Assembly: GCF_022095675.1 (NCBI RefSeq)
Contig: NZ_JAHYSG010000071.1
Coordinates: 1-64,000 of the forward strand
Source of the DNA: Dactylosporangium sp. AC04546
GTDB lineage: Bacteria; Actinomycetota; Actinomycetes; Mycobacteriales; Micromonosporaceae
DNA length: 64,000 nt
Direction of reading: 5' to 3'
The notes under the pieces are model-generated. The model worked only from the letters and a program-made list of their open reading frames with translations, was not told the DNA's origin and did no database searches. Of the stretch, positions 1 to 5,889 are shown piece by piece; position 1 is the first letter of the stretch, and each line of letters opens with the position of its first letter. The position numbers and the translations under genes are program-made.

Positions 1-2
1 CG

Positions 3-326
3 GTCCCCCCGGTCACCCCGGTCACCCCGGTCACCCCGAAGGCCGCGACGACCGCGGCCGCCGGGTTCGGCACCGGGTTCGGCGAGCTGTTCGCGCTGGT
101 GGGCGCCGGCTTCGCGGTGCTCGTGCTGCTGCTGGGCTACGTCCAGTTCGGCTACTACCCGAACATGCTCATCGGCGCCCTGGCGCTCGCGGCCGGCGCC
201 GGGTGGCGGGCCTGGCGCCTGCGCCGGCCCGGCCCGAAGGCGGCCGACTGGGCCGCCGTCGTCCTGGCCGGGCTCGGCGCGCTCCTGCTCGTCCTCGTCG
301 CCGTCGTGCAGCTGGTGGTGAACTGA
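3..326 (+). CDS. Small membrane protein, 5' end outside window
   Basis: The reading frame is open from the window edge, so the true start lies upstream. The visible part begins with a short Pro-Val-Thr tandem repeat encoded by 9-bp repeats, followed by two hydrophobic segments (one ending near GYVQFGYY, the other at the C-terminus) separated by an Arg-rich loop. This predicts an integral membrane protein with at least two transmembrane helices. Its TGA overlaps the ATG of the next gene (324-328), so the two are probably translationally coupled. No family was recognised. Confidence 0.6.
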   Translation, partial: VPPVTPVTPVTPKAATTAAAGFGTGFGELFALVGAGFAVLVLLLGYVQFGYYPNMLIGALALAAGAGWRAWRLRRPGPKAADWAAVVLAGLGALLLVLVAVVQLVVN

Positions 327-826
327 TGGCCGTGGATTTCGCGGCGTACGCGGTGACGGGTGCGGCCGCGGCCGCCGTCGGTGCGAGCGCCGTCGTGCTG
401 TGGGCGCGCCGCACCGCCCGCCCCACGCCGGCCCCGGAGGCCGACGCGGGCGACGTCCCGCCGCGCTCCGGCGGCCCCGCCGAGTTCGCGACCCTGGCCG
501 CCGTCGTCGTCGCCGCCGTCGTCGGCCTGCTCACGACGCGGAACGTCACCGTCCAGGCCGTGCCCGAGGTCGCGGCCCTGCTGCTGCTGGCCGGGGCCGG
601 GCTGCGCGGCTACCGCCTGACGCGCCCCGGCCCGGCGGTGCTCGACCGGCTGGCCGCGGTGCTGGTCCTGGTCCCGGCCGTCGCCATGCTCGGCGGCACG
701 GTCTTCCTGCTGCTGCTGGGTCCGCTGGACGCCGGCCTGGTCGTGACGCTCGGCTACGCGGTCTCGGCCGCCATCACCCTCCCCGTCGGGCTGGCCTGGC
801 GGCGGTCAGCCGGCGGCGGACAGTAG
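326..826 (+). CDS. Multi-pass membrane protein, unknown function
   Basis: Protein of 166 residues starting at the ATG that overlaps the previous stop codon. It has an N-terminal hydrophobic segment, a Pro/Ala-rich linker and then three more hydrophobic stretches, the last near the C-terminus. Its layout resembles the preceding protein (hydrophobic segments around a short Arg-rich RLTRPGP / RLRRPGP motif), so the two may be distant paralogues forming a membrane pair. Its 3' end overlaps the convergent WYL gene by 21 bp. Function unknown. Confidence 0.6.
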   Translation: MAVDFAAYAVTGAAAAAVGASAVVLWARRTARPTPAPEADAGDVPPRSGGPAEFATLAAVVVAAVVGLLTTRNVTVQAVPEVAALLLLAGAGLRGYRLTRPGPAVLDRLAAVLVLVPAVAMLGGTVFLLLLGPLDAGLVVTLGYAVSAAITLPVGLAWRRSAGGGQ

Positions 827-1753
827 GCGTTCGCCGAGCGCGTGGGTGCAGTGGCGCAGCTGCGGGCCGCCGACGATGTGGAACGGGGACGGCAGCGCCG
901 CCAGCTGCTCGGCGTACCACCACGGGTTGCTCGTCGTGCCGACCAGGCGGCAGCGGTTGTCGTCGATCGGCTCCAGGCGGCCCAGCCCGCGCCGCAGGCA
1001 TGCCGCCGCCTTCTCGAGCGGGGCGTCGATCACGACCTCCGCCGCGTACTCCCAGCCGACCGCCAGGTGCTCCTCCAGTACCGACACCGCGTCCAGGTCC
1101 GCCGGGGGCTCGAAGAGCTCCGGGAGCGGCTCGACCGCCCGGATGCGGTCGATGCGGTAGGCGCGGCGGGCGGACGACGAGTGGGACCAGCACAGCAGGT
1201 ACCAGCGGCCGTGGCGGACCACCACCGCCCACGGGTCCGCGTCCGTGGACCACTCGGTGCCGGCCTCCGAGCGGTAGGTCAGGTGGACGCGGTGCGCGGT
1301 CGAGCACGCCTGGACCAGGGTGGCGGTGGTCGACGGGTCGGGGCGGGCGGCGCCGCGGTCGGGGGCCGGCGCGGCCGTGCGGCGGACCGCCTCGGCCTGG
1401 GCCGCGACCGGCTCGGGCAGCGCCCGCACCAGCTTGCCGAGCGCGCTGCCGACCGGGCCGGCCGGGTCCGCCGCGTCGTGGTGGCCGTCGAGCACCGCCA
1501 TGACCAGGCCCAGCGCCTCGGCCGCGGTGAACAGCAGCGGGGGCAGGCGCAGGCCCCGGCCGACCCGGTAGCCGCCGTACGGCCCGCGGACCGACTCGAC
1601 CGGGATGCCGGCCTCGCGGAGGATCCCGACGTACCGCCGGGCCGCCCGCTCCGACACCCCCAGCCTGGCGGCGAGGCGGTCGGCGGTGATGCCGGGGGTG
1701 GCCTGGATCAGCTCCAGGGCGAGCAGGGCGCGGGCGGTGGGCGACGGTTCCAA
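806..1753 (-). CDS. WYL-domain HTH transcriptional regulator (YafY/DeoR-like)
   Basis: Protein of 315 residues with an N-terminal winged helix-turn-helix (ITADRLAARLGVSERAARRY) followed by the GGYRVGRG linker and a WYL-type ligand-sensing domain. Such proteins are transcriptional regulators with variable targets. The TTG at 1753 is preferred because the HTH begins right after it; the longer in-frame extension to a GTG at 1822 does not look like protein. A TAGGCT hexamer about 40 bp upstream could be its -10. The gene overlaps the convergent membrane-protein gene at its 3' end. Confidence 0.8.
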   Translation of the reverse strand: MEPSPTARALLALELIQATPGITADRLAARLGVSERAARRYVGILREAGIPVESVRGPYGGYRVGRGLRLPPLLFTAAEALGLVMAVLDGHHDAADPAGPVGSALGKLVRALPEPVAAQAEAVRRTAAPAPDRGAARPDPSTTATLVQACSTAHRVHLTYRSEAGTEWSTDADPWAVVVRHGRWYLLCWSHSSSARRAYRIDRIRAVEPLPELFEPPADLDAVSVLEEHLAVGWEYAAEVVIDAPLEKAAACLRRGLGRLEPIDDNRCRLVGTTSNPWWYAEQLAALPSPFHIVGGPQLRHCTHALGERLLSAAG

Positions 1754-1859
1754 ACGAGTCCCCCGATCCGGCAGCCGAACGTCCGGAATGCAGCCTAGCG
1801 CCCGGCACGTCACGTCGGGCACGCCGACCTGTTCCGTGCGGCGCTCGACGGCCTGACCG

Positions 1860-1897
1860 GGGAGGACCCGCCCGCGTAGCGCGGGGCGGGCCCTCCC
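1860..1897 (-). terminator. Hairpin downstream of M4 protease gene
   Basis: Long GC-rich inverted repeat (about 17 bp with one mismatch and one bulge, loop TAG) beginning 24 bp after the protease stop codon. There is no clear T-run. It is the likely transcription end for the protease. Confidence 0.6.
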
Positions 1898-1920
1898 TTC
1901 CTACGGGACCGGTGCAGGGC

Positions 1921-3492
1921 TTACGGGCAGGCCGCGTCGGAGCCGGCGACGTTCACCGCGGTCCACGCGGCGCGCACCGCGCGGTACTCCGTCGAGCAGT
2001 TGCCGTACAGGTCCGCCGCGGCGCGCAGCGTGTAGGCGCGGGCCGTGTTGGCGGGGTTCGAGCTGTTCACGTACGACGTGTTCGAGGTGAAGTACACGTC
2101 CAGGGCGCGGAACCAGATCTTCTCCGCCTTCGCGCGGCCGATGCCGGTGACGGCCGGGGCCGAGCCGCAGACCGGCGAGGTGCCGTAGGCGGTGGCGCCG
2201 GTGCCCTCGGCCAGGTTGAAGAAGAAGTGGTTGGCCGGGCCCGAGGAGTAGTGGACGTCCTTGTTCTTCGTGGCCGTCGACCAGCAGCTGTCGGACGAGC
2301 CGTCGAGCGACGGGTTGTACATGTACCGCAGCGGCGTCCCGTTGCCACGGATGTTAATCTTCTCGCCGACCTGGTAGTCACCCGGGTCGCCGGCGTTGGC
2401 CGCGTAGAACTCGACCATGTTGCCGAAGATGTCGCTCGTGGCCTCGTTCAGGCCGCCGGACTCGCCGGAGTAGGTCAGGCCGCCCGACACGACCGCGCCG
2501 GTCACGCCGTGGCTCATCTCGTGGCCGGCGACGTCGAGCGAGACGAGCGGGCGGCTGTTGCCGGAGCCGTCGCCGTAGGTCATCCGCGAGCCGTCCCAGA
2601 ACGCGTTCACGTAGGCGTTGCCGTAGTGCACCCGCGAGGGCACGCCCTGGCCGTTGCCGAAGATGCCGTTGCGGCCGTGGACGTTCTTGTAGTAGTCGAA
2701 CGTCACGGCGGCGCCGTAGTACGCGTCCACGCCGGCCGTCTGCCGGTTCGAGTTGGCGTTGGTACCCCACGTGTTGTCCGCGTCGGTGAACAGCGTGCAG
2801 GTACCGCTGGTCCGGTTGTTCATGTCGCACGCGGTGTTGCCGCCGTGGCTCGGGTCGCGCAGCTGGTAGGTCGTGCCGCTGAGCGTGGTGTCGATGCTGA
2901 CGTTGCCGCTGTACAGCGAGCGCCCGGTCCCCAGCACCGTCTCGACCTCGTCCCACGAGCCGAGGACCTCGTTCGTCGTGGCGTCGGTGATGACGTGCAG
3001 CCGCGACGGCGTCTGGCCGTCGGCGGCCCAGCCCTCCACGACGCTCTCGTACGCGAGCCGGCCGACCCCGCTCGCCGCGTCGACGAGCAGCTGCGGCGCG
3101 ATCGACGCGGTCACCTTGCCGGAGAACGCCGAGCGGGCGGCCCGGGCCGCGGCACCGGCGTCGACCTTCGCCACGGTGCTCAGCGACAGCGGGGCGGACA
3201 GGCTGTTCGAGGTGCCGGCGTAGGCGCCCTTGGCGTCGGTGTGCACGACGACGTCGCCGCCGTACACGCGCAGGCCGCGGTAGGTGCGGGTGTAGCGGGT
3301 GTGCGCGGCGCCGGTGGCGTCGACGGCGGTGCGGTACGCGGTGAAGACGTCCGCCGAGGACGCGTTGACGTCGGCGCGGTGGGCGGCGAGCGCCTGCCCG
3401 GTGCGCGCTTCGAGTGCGGGCGACGCGTGCGCGGCGCCGGGCGCGACCAGCACGGCCCCGGCTATCACGACGACGGCGATGGATCTCTTCAT
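1921..3492 (-). CDS. Secreted thermolysin-like M4 zinc metalloprotease
   Basis: Protein of 523 residues. An N-terminal signal peptide (MKRSIAVVVIAG... ending near AHA-S) is followed by an FTP/PepSY-type propeptide (to about residue 200) and an M4 peptidase domain. The zinc site is HEMSH at residues 324-328, and the third ligand is the Glu of GGLNEA at residue 350. This pair is two residues further apart than in thermolysin. It is predicted to be a secreted endoprotease activated by propeptide removal. The ATG at 3492 is chosen because GGGGAGG lies just upstream and the signal peptide starts there; an upstream GTG would add 15 non-signal residues. An AT-rich stretch at 3540-3565 is the likely promoter. 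Confidence 0.93.
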   Translation of the reverse strand: MKRSIAVVVIAGAVLVAPGAAHASPALEARTGQALAAHRADVNASSADVFTAYRTAVDATGAAHTRYTRTYRGLRVYGGDVVVHTDAKGAYAGTSNSLSAPLSLSTVAKVDAGAAARAARSAFSGKVTASIAPQLLVDAASGVGRLAYESVVEGWAADGQTPSRLHVITDATTNEVLGSWDEVETVLGTGRSLYSGNVSIDTTLSGTTYQLRDPSHGGNTACDMNNRTSGTCTLFTDADNTWGTNANSNRQTAGVDAYYGAAVTFDYYKNVHGRNGIFGNGQGVPSRVHYGNAYVNAFWDGSRMTYGDGSGNSRPLVSLDVAGHEMSHGVTGAVVSGGLTYSGESGGLNEATSDIFGNMVEFYAANAGDPGDYQVGEKINIRGNGTPLRYMYNPSLDGSSDSCWSTATKNKDVHYSSGPANHFFFNLAEGTGATAYGTSPVCGSAPAVTGIGRAKAEKIWFRALDVYFTSNTSYVNSSNPANTARAYTLRAAADLYGNCSTEYRAVRAAWTAVNVAGSDAACP

Positions 3493-3591
3493 CGAGCCTC
3501 CCCTGACCTGGCGTAGGTGACGGGTCACGTCACGCATCGATGTATATCAGGGTATGAATATCTCGTGAAGCCCTCGCGACAAGGTCATGTG

Positions 3592-3597
3592 TAGGCT
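3592..3597 (+). promoter_or_regulatory. -10 TAGGCT, leaderless start of 3604 gene
   Basis: TAGGCT lies 6 bp before the ATG of the methyltransferase, the spacing expected when transcription starts on the start codon itself. No Shine-Dalgarno sequence is present. Confidence 0.5.
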
Positions 3598-3603
3598 CGC
3601 GGG

Positions 3604-4251
3604 ATGACCGAGGCCCCGTTCCTGCGCGCGACCCGCGACGCCTACGACGCGCTCAGCGCCGGCCACCTCGACGTCGTCGCCTCCGACCTGCGGCGGCTGC
3701 CGGTCGACCGGGCGCTGCTCGGGGTGTTCGCGGAGTGGGTCCGGGAGACCGGCAACCCGGCCGTGCTCGACGCCGGCTGCGGCCCGGGCCGGGTCACCGG
3801 GGCGCTGCACGACCTCGGGCTCGACGCGTCGGGCGTCGACCTGTCGCCGGCGATGGTCGCGATCGCCGCCCGCGCCTGGCCGGACCTGCGGTTCACCGTC
3901 GGCTCGCTGCTCGAACTGCCGGTGCCGGACGGCACGCTCGGCGGCGTGCTCGCCAACTACTCGATCATCCACGTCCCCTGGGAGCAGCGGCCGGCCGTGC
4001 TCGCCGAGTTCCGCCGCGTGCTCGCCCCGGGCGGGTACGTCATGCTCGCGTTCCAGGTCGGCGACGACCGCCGCCGCTACGACGGGATCGACGAGCTGAC
4101 GTTCAGCCTCGACTTCTACCGTCAGCGCACCGAGGACCTGGCCCGGCTGCTGGACGAGGCCGGGTTCGAGGAGCGGCTGCGGGCCGAGCGCCAAGCAACG
4201 CCGCCGCACGAGTCGCTGCCCCAGGGCTACGTGCTCGCGCGGCGGCGGTGA
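3604..4251 (+). CDS. Class I SAM-dependent methyltransferase
   Basis: Protein of 215 residues with a Rossmann-type methyltransferase fold. Motif I is VLDAGCGPGRVTG (about residues 53-65), the acidic end of strand 2 is GVDLS, and the later motif RVLAPGGYVMLAF is typical of the UbiE/type 11 group. The substrate cannot be told from sequence. It appears to be a single-gene transcription unit with a leaderless promoter; the tRNA array converges on it from the other strand. Confidence 0.85.
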   Translation: MTEAPFLRATRDAYDALSAGHLDVVASDLRRLPVDRALLGVFAEWVRETGNPAVLDAGCGPGRVTGALHDLGLDASGVDLSPAMVAIAARAWPDLRFTVGSLLELPVPDGTLGGVLANYSIIHVPWEQRPAVLAEFRRVLAPGGYVMLAFQVGDDRRRYDGIDELTFSLDFYRQRTEDLARLLDEAGFEERLRAERQATPPHESLPQGYVLARRR

Positions 4252-4261
4252 GGTTCCACAG

Positions 4262-4337
4262 TGGAGGCCGAAGCCGGACTCGAACCGGCGTGTCTCGTTT
4301 TGCAGACGAGCCCCTGACCTGACTCGGGCATACGGCC
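4262..4337 (-). tRNA. tRNA-Cys(GCA)
   Basis: Full cloverleaf of 76 nt: anticodon loop CTGCAAA, T loop TTCGAGT, CCA encoded. The acceptor stem has one U-U mismatch (position 6). It is the last tRNA of the 12-gene array in the direction of transcription. Five bases separate it from tRNA-Arg. Confidence 0.9.
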
Positions 4338-4342
4338 GTGCG

Positions 4343-4414
4343 TGCCCCCGGCTGGAATCGAACCAGCGCCTCGACCCTCGGAAAGTCGCACTCTGTCCGC
4401 TGAGCTACGAAGGC
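4343..4414 (-). tRNA. tRNA-Arg(CCG)
   Basis: Cloverleaf of 72 nt with acceptor GCCTTCG paired to CGGGGGC, anticodon loop TTCCGAG and T loop TTCGATT. CCA is not encoded. Only one base separates it from tRNA-Tyr. It reads the CGG codon. Confidence 0.9.
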
Positions 4415-4415
4415 G

Positions 4416-4496
4416 TGCGGGTGGAGGGATTCGAACCCCCTCAGCGATGCAGCTGGGTTACAGCCAGCCCCGACTCTCCAACGTCGGCGCACCCGC
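4416..4496 (-). tRNA. tRNA-Tyr(GTA)
   Basis: 81-nt class II tRNA with perfect acceptor GCGGGTG/CACCCGC, anticodon loop CTGTAAC and a long variable arm, as expected for bacterial tRNA-Tyr. CCA is not encoded. Confidence 0.9.
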
Positions 4497-4531
4497 GTGG
4501 TGACCTCCGGCCCCGTGGTCCGGTGGTCGCG

Positions 4532-4603
4532 TGCCCGCACCAGGTTTCGAACCTGGGCCCTCCGCCGTGTGAAGGCGGCGCTCTCCCCCTGAGCTACACG
4601 GGC
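4532..4603 (-). tRNA. tRNA-Val(CAC)
   Basis: 72-nt cloverleaf with anticodon loop TTCACAC and T loop TTCGAAA; CCA not encoded. Its 5' base directly abuts the encoded CCA of the initiator-like tRNA, with no spacer. Confidence 0.9.
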
Positions 4604-4682
4604 TGGGGGCAGGGGTGGGATTCGAACCCACGGTTTCCGGCTTATGAGACCGGCGAGGACGGCCGAGCTCCTCTACCCTGCA
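4604..4682 (-). tRNA. tRNA-Met(CAT), variant initiator-like
   Basis: 79 nt including an encoded CCA. The anticodon loop is CTCATAA. The 1-72 position is an unpaired U-C, and the D stem GAGG/CCTC has A11-U24, both hallmarks of initiator tRNA. The D loop contains AGCTCGG as in initiators. However, the anticodon stem is CCGGT/GCCGG, so only two of the three diagnostic G-C pairs at 29-31/39-41 are present (position 31-39 is U-G). It looks like a divergent initiator; an elongator Met or tRNA-Ile2 role cannot be excluded. Confidence 0.75.
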
Positions 4683-4684
4683 AG

Positions 4685-4759
4685 CAGCGCGGACGGGATT
4701 CGAACCCGCACATGTCCCGGGTGAAAGCCGGGCGACTCTCCCGATTCGTCCACCGCGCC
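4685..4759 (-). tRNA. tRNA-Glu(TTC)
   Basis: 75-nt cloverleaf: acceptor GGCGCGG/CCGCGCT with G1-U72, anticodon loop CTTTCAC, discriminator G as usual for Glu. CCA is not encoded. Two bases separate it from the initiator-like tRNA. Confidence 0.87.
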
Positions 4760-4775
4760 AGGTGGTCGTGCAACG

Positions 4776-4848
4776 TGCCCCCGGCGCGATTCGAACGCGC
4801 ACCGTCGACGTCCTCAACGTCGTGCCTCTGCCGTTGGGCTACGAGGGC
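4776..4848 (-). tRNA. tRNA-Leu(GAG) anticodon on class I scaffold
   Basis: 73-nt cloverleaf with acceptor GCCCTCG/CGGGGGC, perfect 5-bp anticodon stem CGACG/CGTCG and loop TTGAGGA, giving anticodon GAG (CTC codon, Leu). The variable region is only five bases (ACGGT). Bacterial tRNA-Leu is normally class II with a long variable arm, so the charging identity is uncertain. CCA is not encoded. Confidence 0.8.
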
Positions 4849-4851
4849 GTG

Positions 4852-4872
4852 GGCCGGCGGCGTTCGCCGGCC
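4852..4872. other. Hairpin in tRNA spacer (Leu-Gln)
   Basis: Perfect 8-bp inverted repeat (GGCCGGCG/CGCCGGCC, loop of 5) filling most of the 27-bp spacer. It may be a processing site for the array transcript (inference). Confidence 0.5.
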
Positions 4873-4875
4873 GAG

Positions 4876-4948
4876 CTGCGGGCGGAGGATTCGAACCCCC
4901 AATGTCCGGTTCAGAGCCGGATGTGTTGCCGGGTTACACCAGCCCGCA
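4876..4948 (-). tRNA. tRNA-Gln(CTG)
   Basis: 73-nt cloverleaf with acceptor TGCGGGC/GCCCGCA, anticodon loop CTCTGAA, discriminator G and variable loop CATT, matching the usual bacterial tRNA-Gln pattern. CCA is not encoded. Confidence 0.9.
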
Positions 4949-4952
4949 AGGG

Positions 4953-4979
4953 GGCCGGCCGGGTGATGGCCGGCCGGCC
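4953..4979. other. Hairpin in tRNA spacer (Gln-Gly)
   Basis: Two GGCCGGCC blocks, each self-complementary, separated by 7 bases in the 43-bp spacer. They can form an 8-bp stem. Confidence 0.5.
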
Positions 4980-4991
4980 ACGGAAGAACGG

Positions 4992-5066
4992 AGCGGCAAC
5001 CGGGATTCGAACCCGGGACCTTCGCCATGGCAAGGCGACGCTCTGACCTGACTGAGCTACAACCGC
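4992..5066 (-). tRNA. tRNA-Gly(GCC)
   Basis: 75-nt cloverleaf: anticodon loop TTGCCAT, D arm GCTC/GAGC, T loop TTCGAAT. The lower acceptor stem is weak (one U-U mismatch and G-U pairs). CCA is not encoded (TCCG follows). Confidence 0.88.
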
Positions 5067-5078
5067 GAGTGCACTGCG

Positions 5079-5152
5079 CACCGCCGACCGGATTCGAACC
5101 GGCGACCTCGGCCTCGACAGGGCCTTGCTCTGACCTGCTGAGCTACGACGGC
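5079..5152 (-). tRNA. tRNA-Asp(GTC)
   Basis: 74-nt cloverleaf with anticodon loop CTGTCGA and discriminator G. It has a G1-U72 pair and an A-G mismatch at the top of the anticodon stem. CCA is not encoded. Confidence 0.86.
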
Positions 5153-5168
5153 GAGTGGGTCCGGACGA

Positions 5169-5192
5169 GGACCGCTCCCCCCAGGGCGGTCC
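5169..5192. other. Hairpin in tRNA spacer (Asp-Gly)
   Basis: Seven-bp inverted repeat GGACCGC/GCGGTCC with a 10-base loop in the 56-bp spacer. Confidence 0.4.
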
Positions 5193-5208
5193 CCGACCCG
5201 GCACCGAG

Positions 5209-5282
5209 AGCGGTAGCGGGGACTCGAACCCCGTCGCGGCCTGCTTGGAAGGCAGGTGTCCTGCCGGTTGGACGACTACCGC
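5209..5282 (-). tRNA. tRNA-Gly(TCC)
   Basis: 74-nt cloverleaf with perfect acceptor GCGGTAG/CTACCGC, perfect anticodon stem CCTGC/GCAGG and loop CTTCCAA. CCA is not encoded. Confidence 0.9.
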
Positions 5283-5297
5283 ACGTCAATCAAAACG

Positions 5298-5371
5298 TCG
5301 CCCGTCCGGGGGTTGAACCCGGTCTTCCGGAGTGAGAATCCGGGGGTCTACCTACCTCAGCCTCACGGGCG
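5298..5371 (-). tRNA. tRNA-Glu(CTC)
   Basis: 74-nt cloverleaf with acceptor CGCCCGT/ACGGGCG (5' C), anticodon stem CCGGA/TCCGG and loop TTCTCAC. The D stem is weak and the T loop is TTCAACC instead of TTCGANT. It is the first tRNA in the direction of transcription. The discriminator A is unusual for Glu. Confidence 0.82.
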
Positions 5372-5402
5372 ATTGTTCTCGCGTGCCAAACCACTGTGGA
5401 AT

Positions 5403-5408
5403 TGTCAA
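5403..5408 (-). promoter_or_regulatory. Possible -35 of the tRNA array
   Basis: A perfect TTGACA on the minus strand about 32 bp upstream of the first tRNA base. The hexamer 17 bp downstream (CACGCG) is a poor -10, so the assignment is tentative. Confidence 0.35.
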
Positions 5409-5465
5409 TCAACGCAGGTTTCATCGTGAATCCGCGGTGCCGCGAATTCGTGCGGGAATTGCGCA

Positions 5466-5500
5466 AAGAAAAACCGCCCGGTCCCCGGCGGGGAGGGCGG
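5466..5500 (-). terminator. Intrinsic terminator after 32-codon ORF
   Basis: On the minus strand CCGCCC...GGGCGG with an inner CCCCG/CGGGG extension is followed by TTTTTCTTT. A real T-run is rare in this window. It lies 22 bp after the small ORF stop and upstream of the tRNA array. Confidence 0.8.
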
Positions 5501-5522
5501 CGGTCGCGTCGCTGACGGGATG

Positions 5523-5621
5523 TCAGCCGCTCCACCGACCCGAGGCCGGTCCGTATTCACCAAGCTCACAGACACACAGATAGCGGAGATCGCCGCCGAG
5601 CTGCTGGGTGTGCCGTCCCAT
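5523..5621 (-). CDS. 32-residue peptide, unknown function
   Basis: ORF of 33 codons starting at ATG 5621. GAGGGG is placed 7 bases upstream, and a promoter (TTGTGC, 17 bp, TACTGT) lies 57 bp before the ATG. An intrinsic terminator follows the stop. The peptide starts MGRHTQQLGG and has a central YLCVCELGEYG with two Cys, both encoded by TGT, an uncommon codon in such GC-rich DNA. No signal peptide or membrane segment is visible. It could be a leader peptide controlling the downstream tRNA array, a stand-alone small protein or a peptide precursor; no modification enzyme lies nearby. The complete set of expression signals is the main evidence. Confidence 0.55.
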   Translation of the reverse strand: MGRHTQQLGGDLRYLCVCELGEYGPASGRWSG

Positions 5622-5678
5622 GACCGATCCCCTCTGTTCTCTCGGGCTCTTCTCTCGTGTGCCCTGCCGTTGATGAAT

Positions 5679-5707
5679 ACAGTACGCACGATCCACGCCC
5701 CGCACAA
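5679..5707 (-). promoter_or_regulatory. Promoter of 32-codon ORF
   Basis: On the minus strand TTGTGC (5702-5707) and TACTGT (5679-5684) are separated by exactly 17 bp. The start of transcription would be near 5672, giving a leader of about 50 nt. Confidence 0.6.
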
Positions 5708-5709
5708 TC

Positions 5710-5875
5710 CTATTTATCGTCCGCCATCAGACCGCACTGATATGCGAAGGCCACCGCCTGCGCCCGGTCCCGCGCGCCGATCTTCGCCAGAATGCGTTTC
5801 ACGTGCGTCTTCGCGGTCGATTCGGCGATGGCGAGGAGCCCGGCGATCTCGGCGTTGGACCGCTCCCCACCGGAG
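5710..5875 (-). pseudogene. Remnant of LuxR/NarL-type regulator (C-terminal HTH)
   Basis: The frame encodes [20 protein letters not shown] and then [15 protein letters not shown], the classic C-terminal helix-turn-helix of NarL/LuxR response regulators, ending at a TGA (5710-5712). Upstream the similarity stops near 5875 where the divergent acetyltransferase gene begins. No receiver domain, linker or start codon remains in frame. The 5' part of the gene has therefore been lost, probably by deletion. A residual stand-alone HTH protein is unlikely for lack of a start. Confidence 0.75.
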
Positions 5876-5889
5876 GTACGGTCCCTGGC

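Noticed and set aside
3..38. Repeated GGTCACCCC units at the window start as a CRISPR or satellite
   Set aside because: Only about four 9-bp units in frame with a Pro-Val-Thr repeat of a membrane protein; no spacers.
1921..3516. Long plus-strand frame opposite the M4 protease (and similar frames opposite dop, arc, helY, glgP)
   Set aside because: The minus-strand products have clear domains; the antisense frames are Arg/Gly/Val-rich and a side effect of very high GC at third positions.
4415..5046. Protein-coding frames across the tRNA array
   Set aside because: They translate tRNA T arms (repeated GFEPA/GIRTR-like strings) and are an artefact.
5523..5621. 32-codon ORF as a lanthipeptide, lasso peptide or other RiPP precursor
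   Set aside because: No modification enzyme, protease or matching transporter lies within 10 kb and no leader motif is recognisable; kept only as a peptide of unknown function.
5520..5720. Plus-strand ORF reading TKLTDTQIAEIAAELLGV
   Set aside because: It looks protein-like, but no ribosome site precedes it, and the minus strand has a full promoter, ribosome site and terminator over the same bases.
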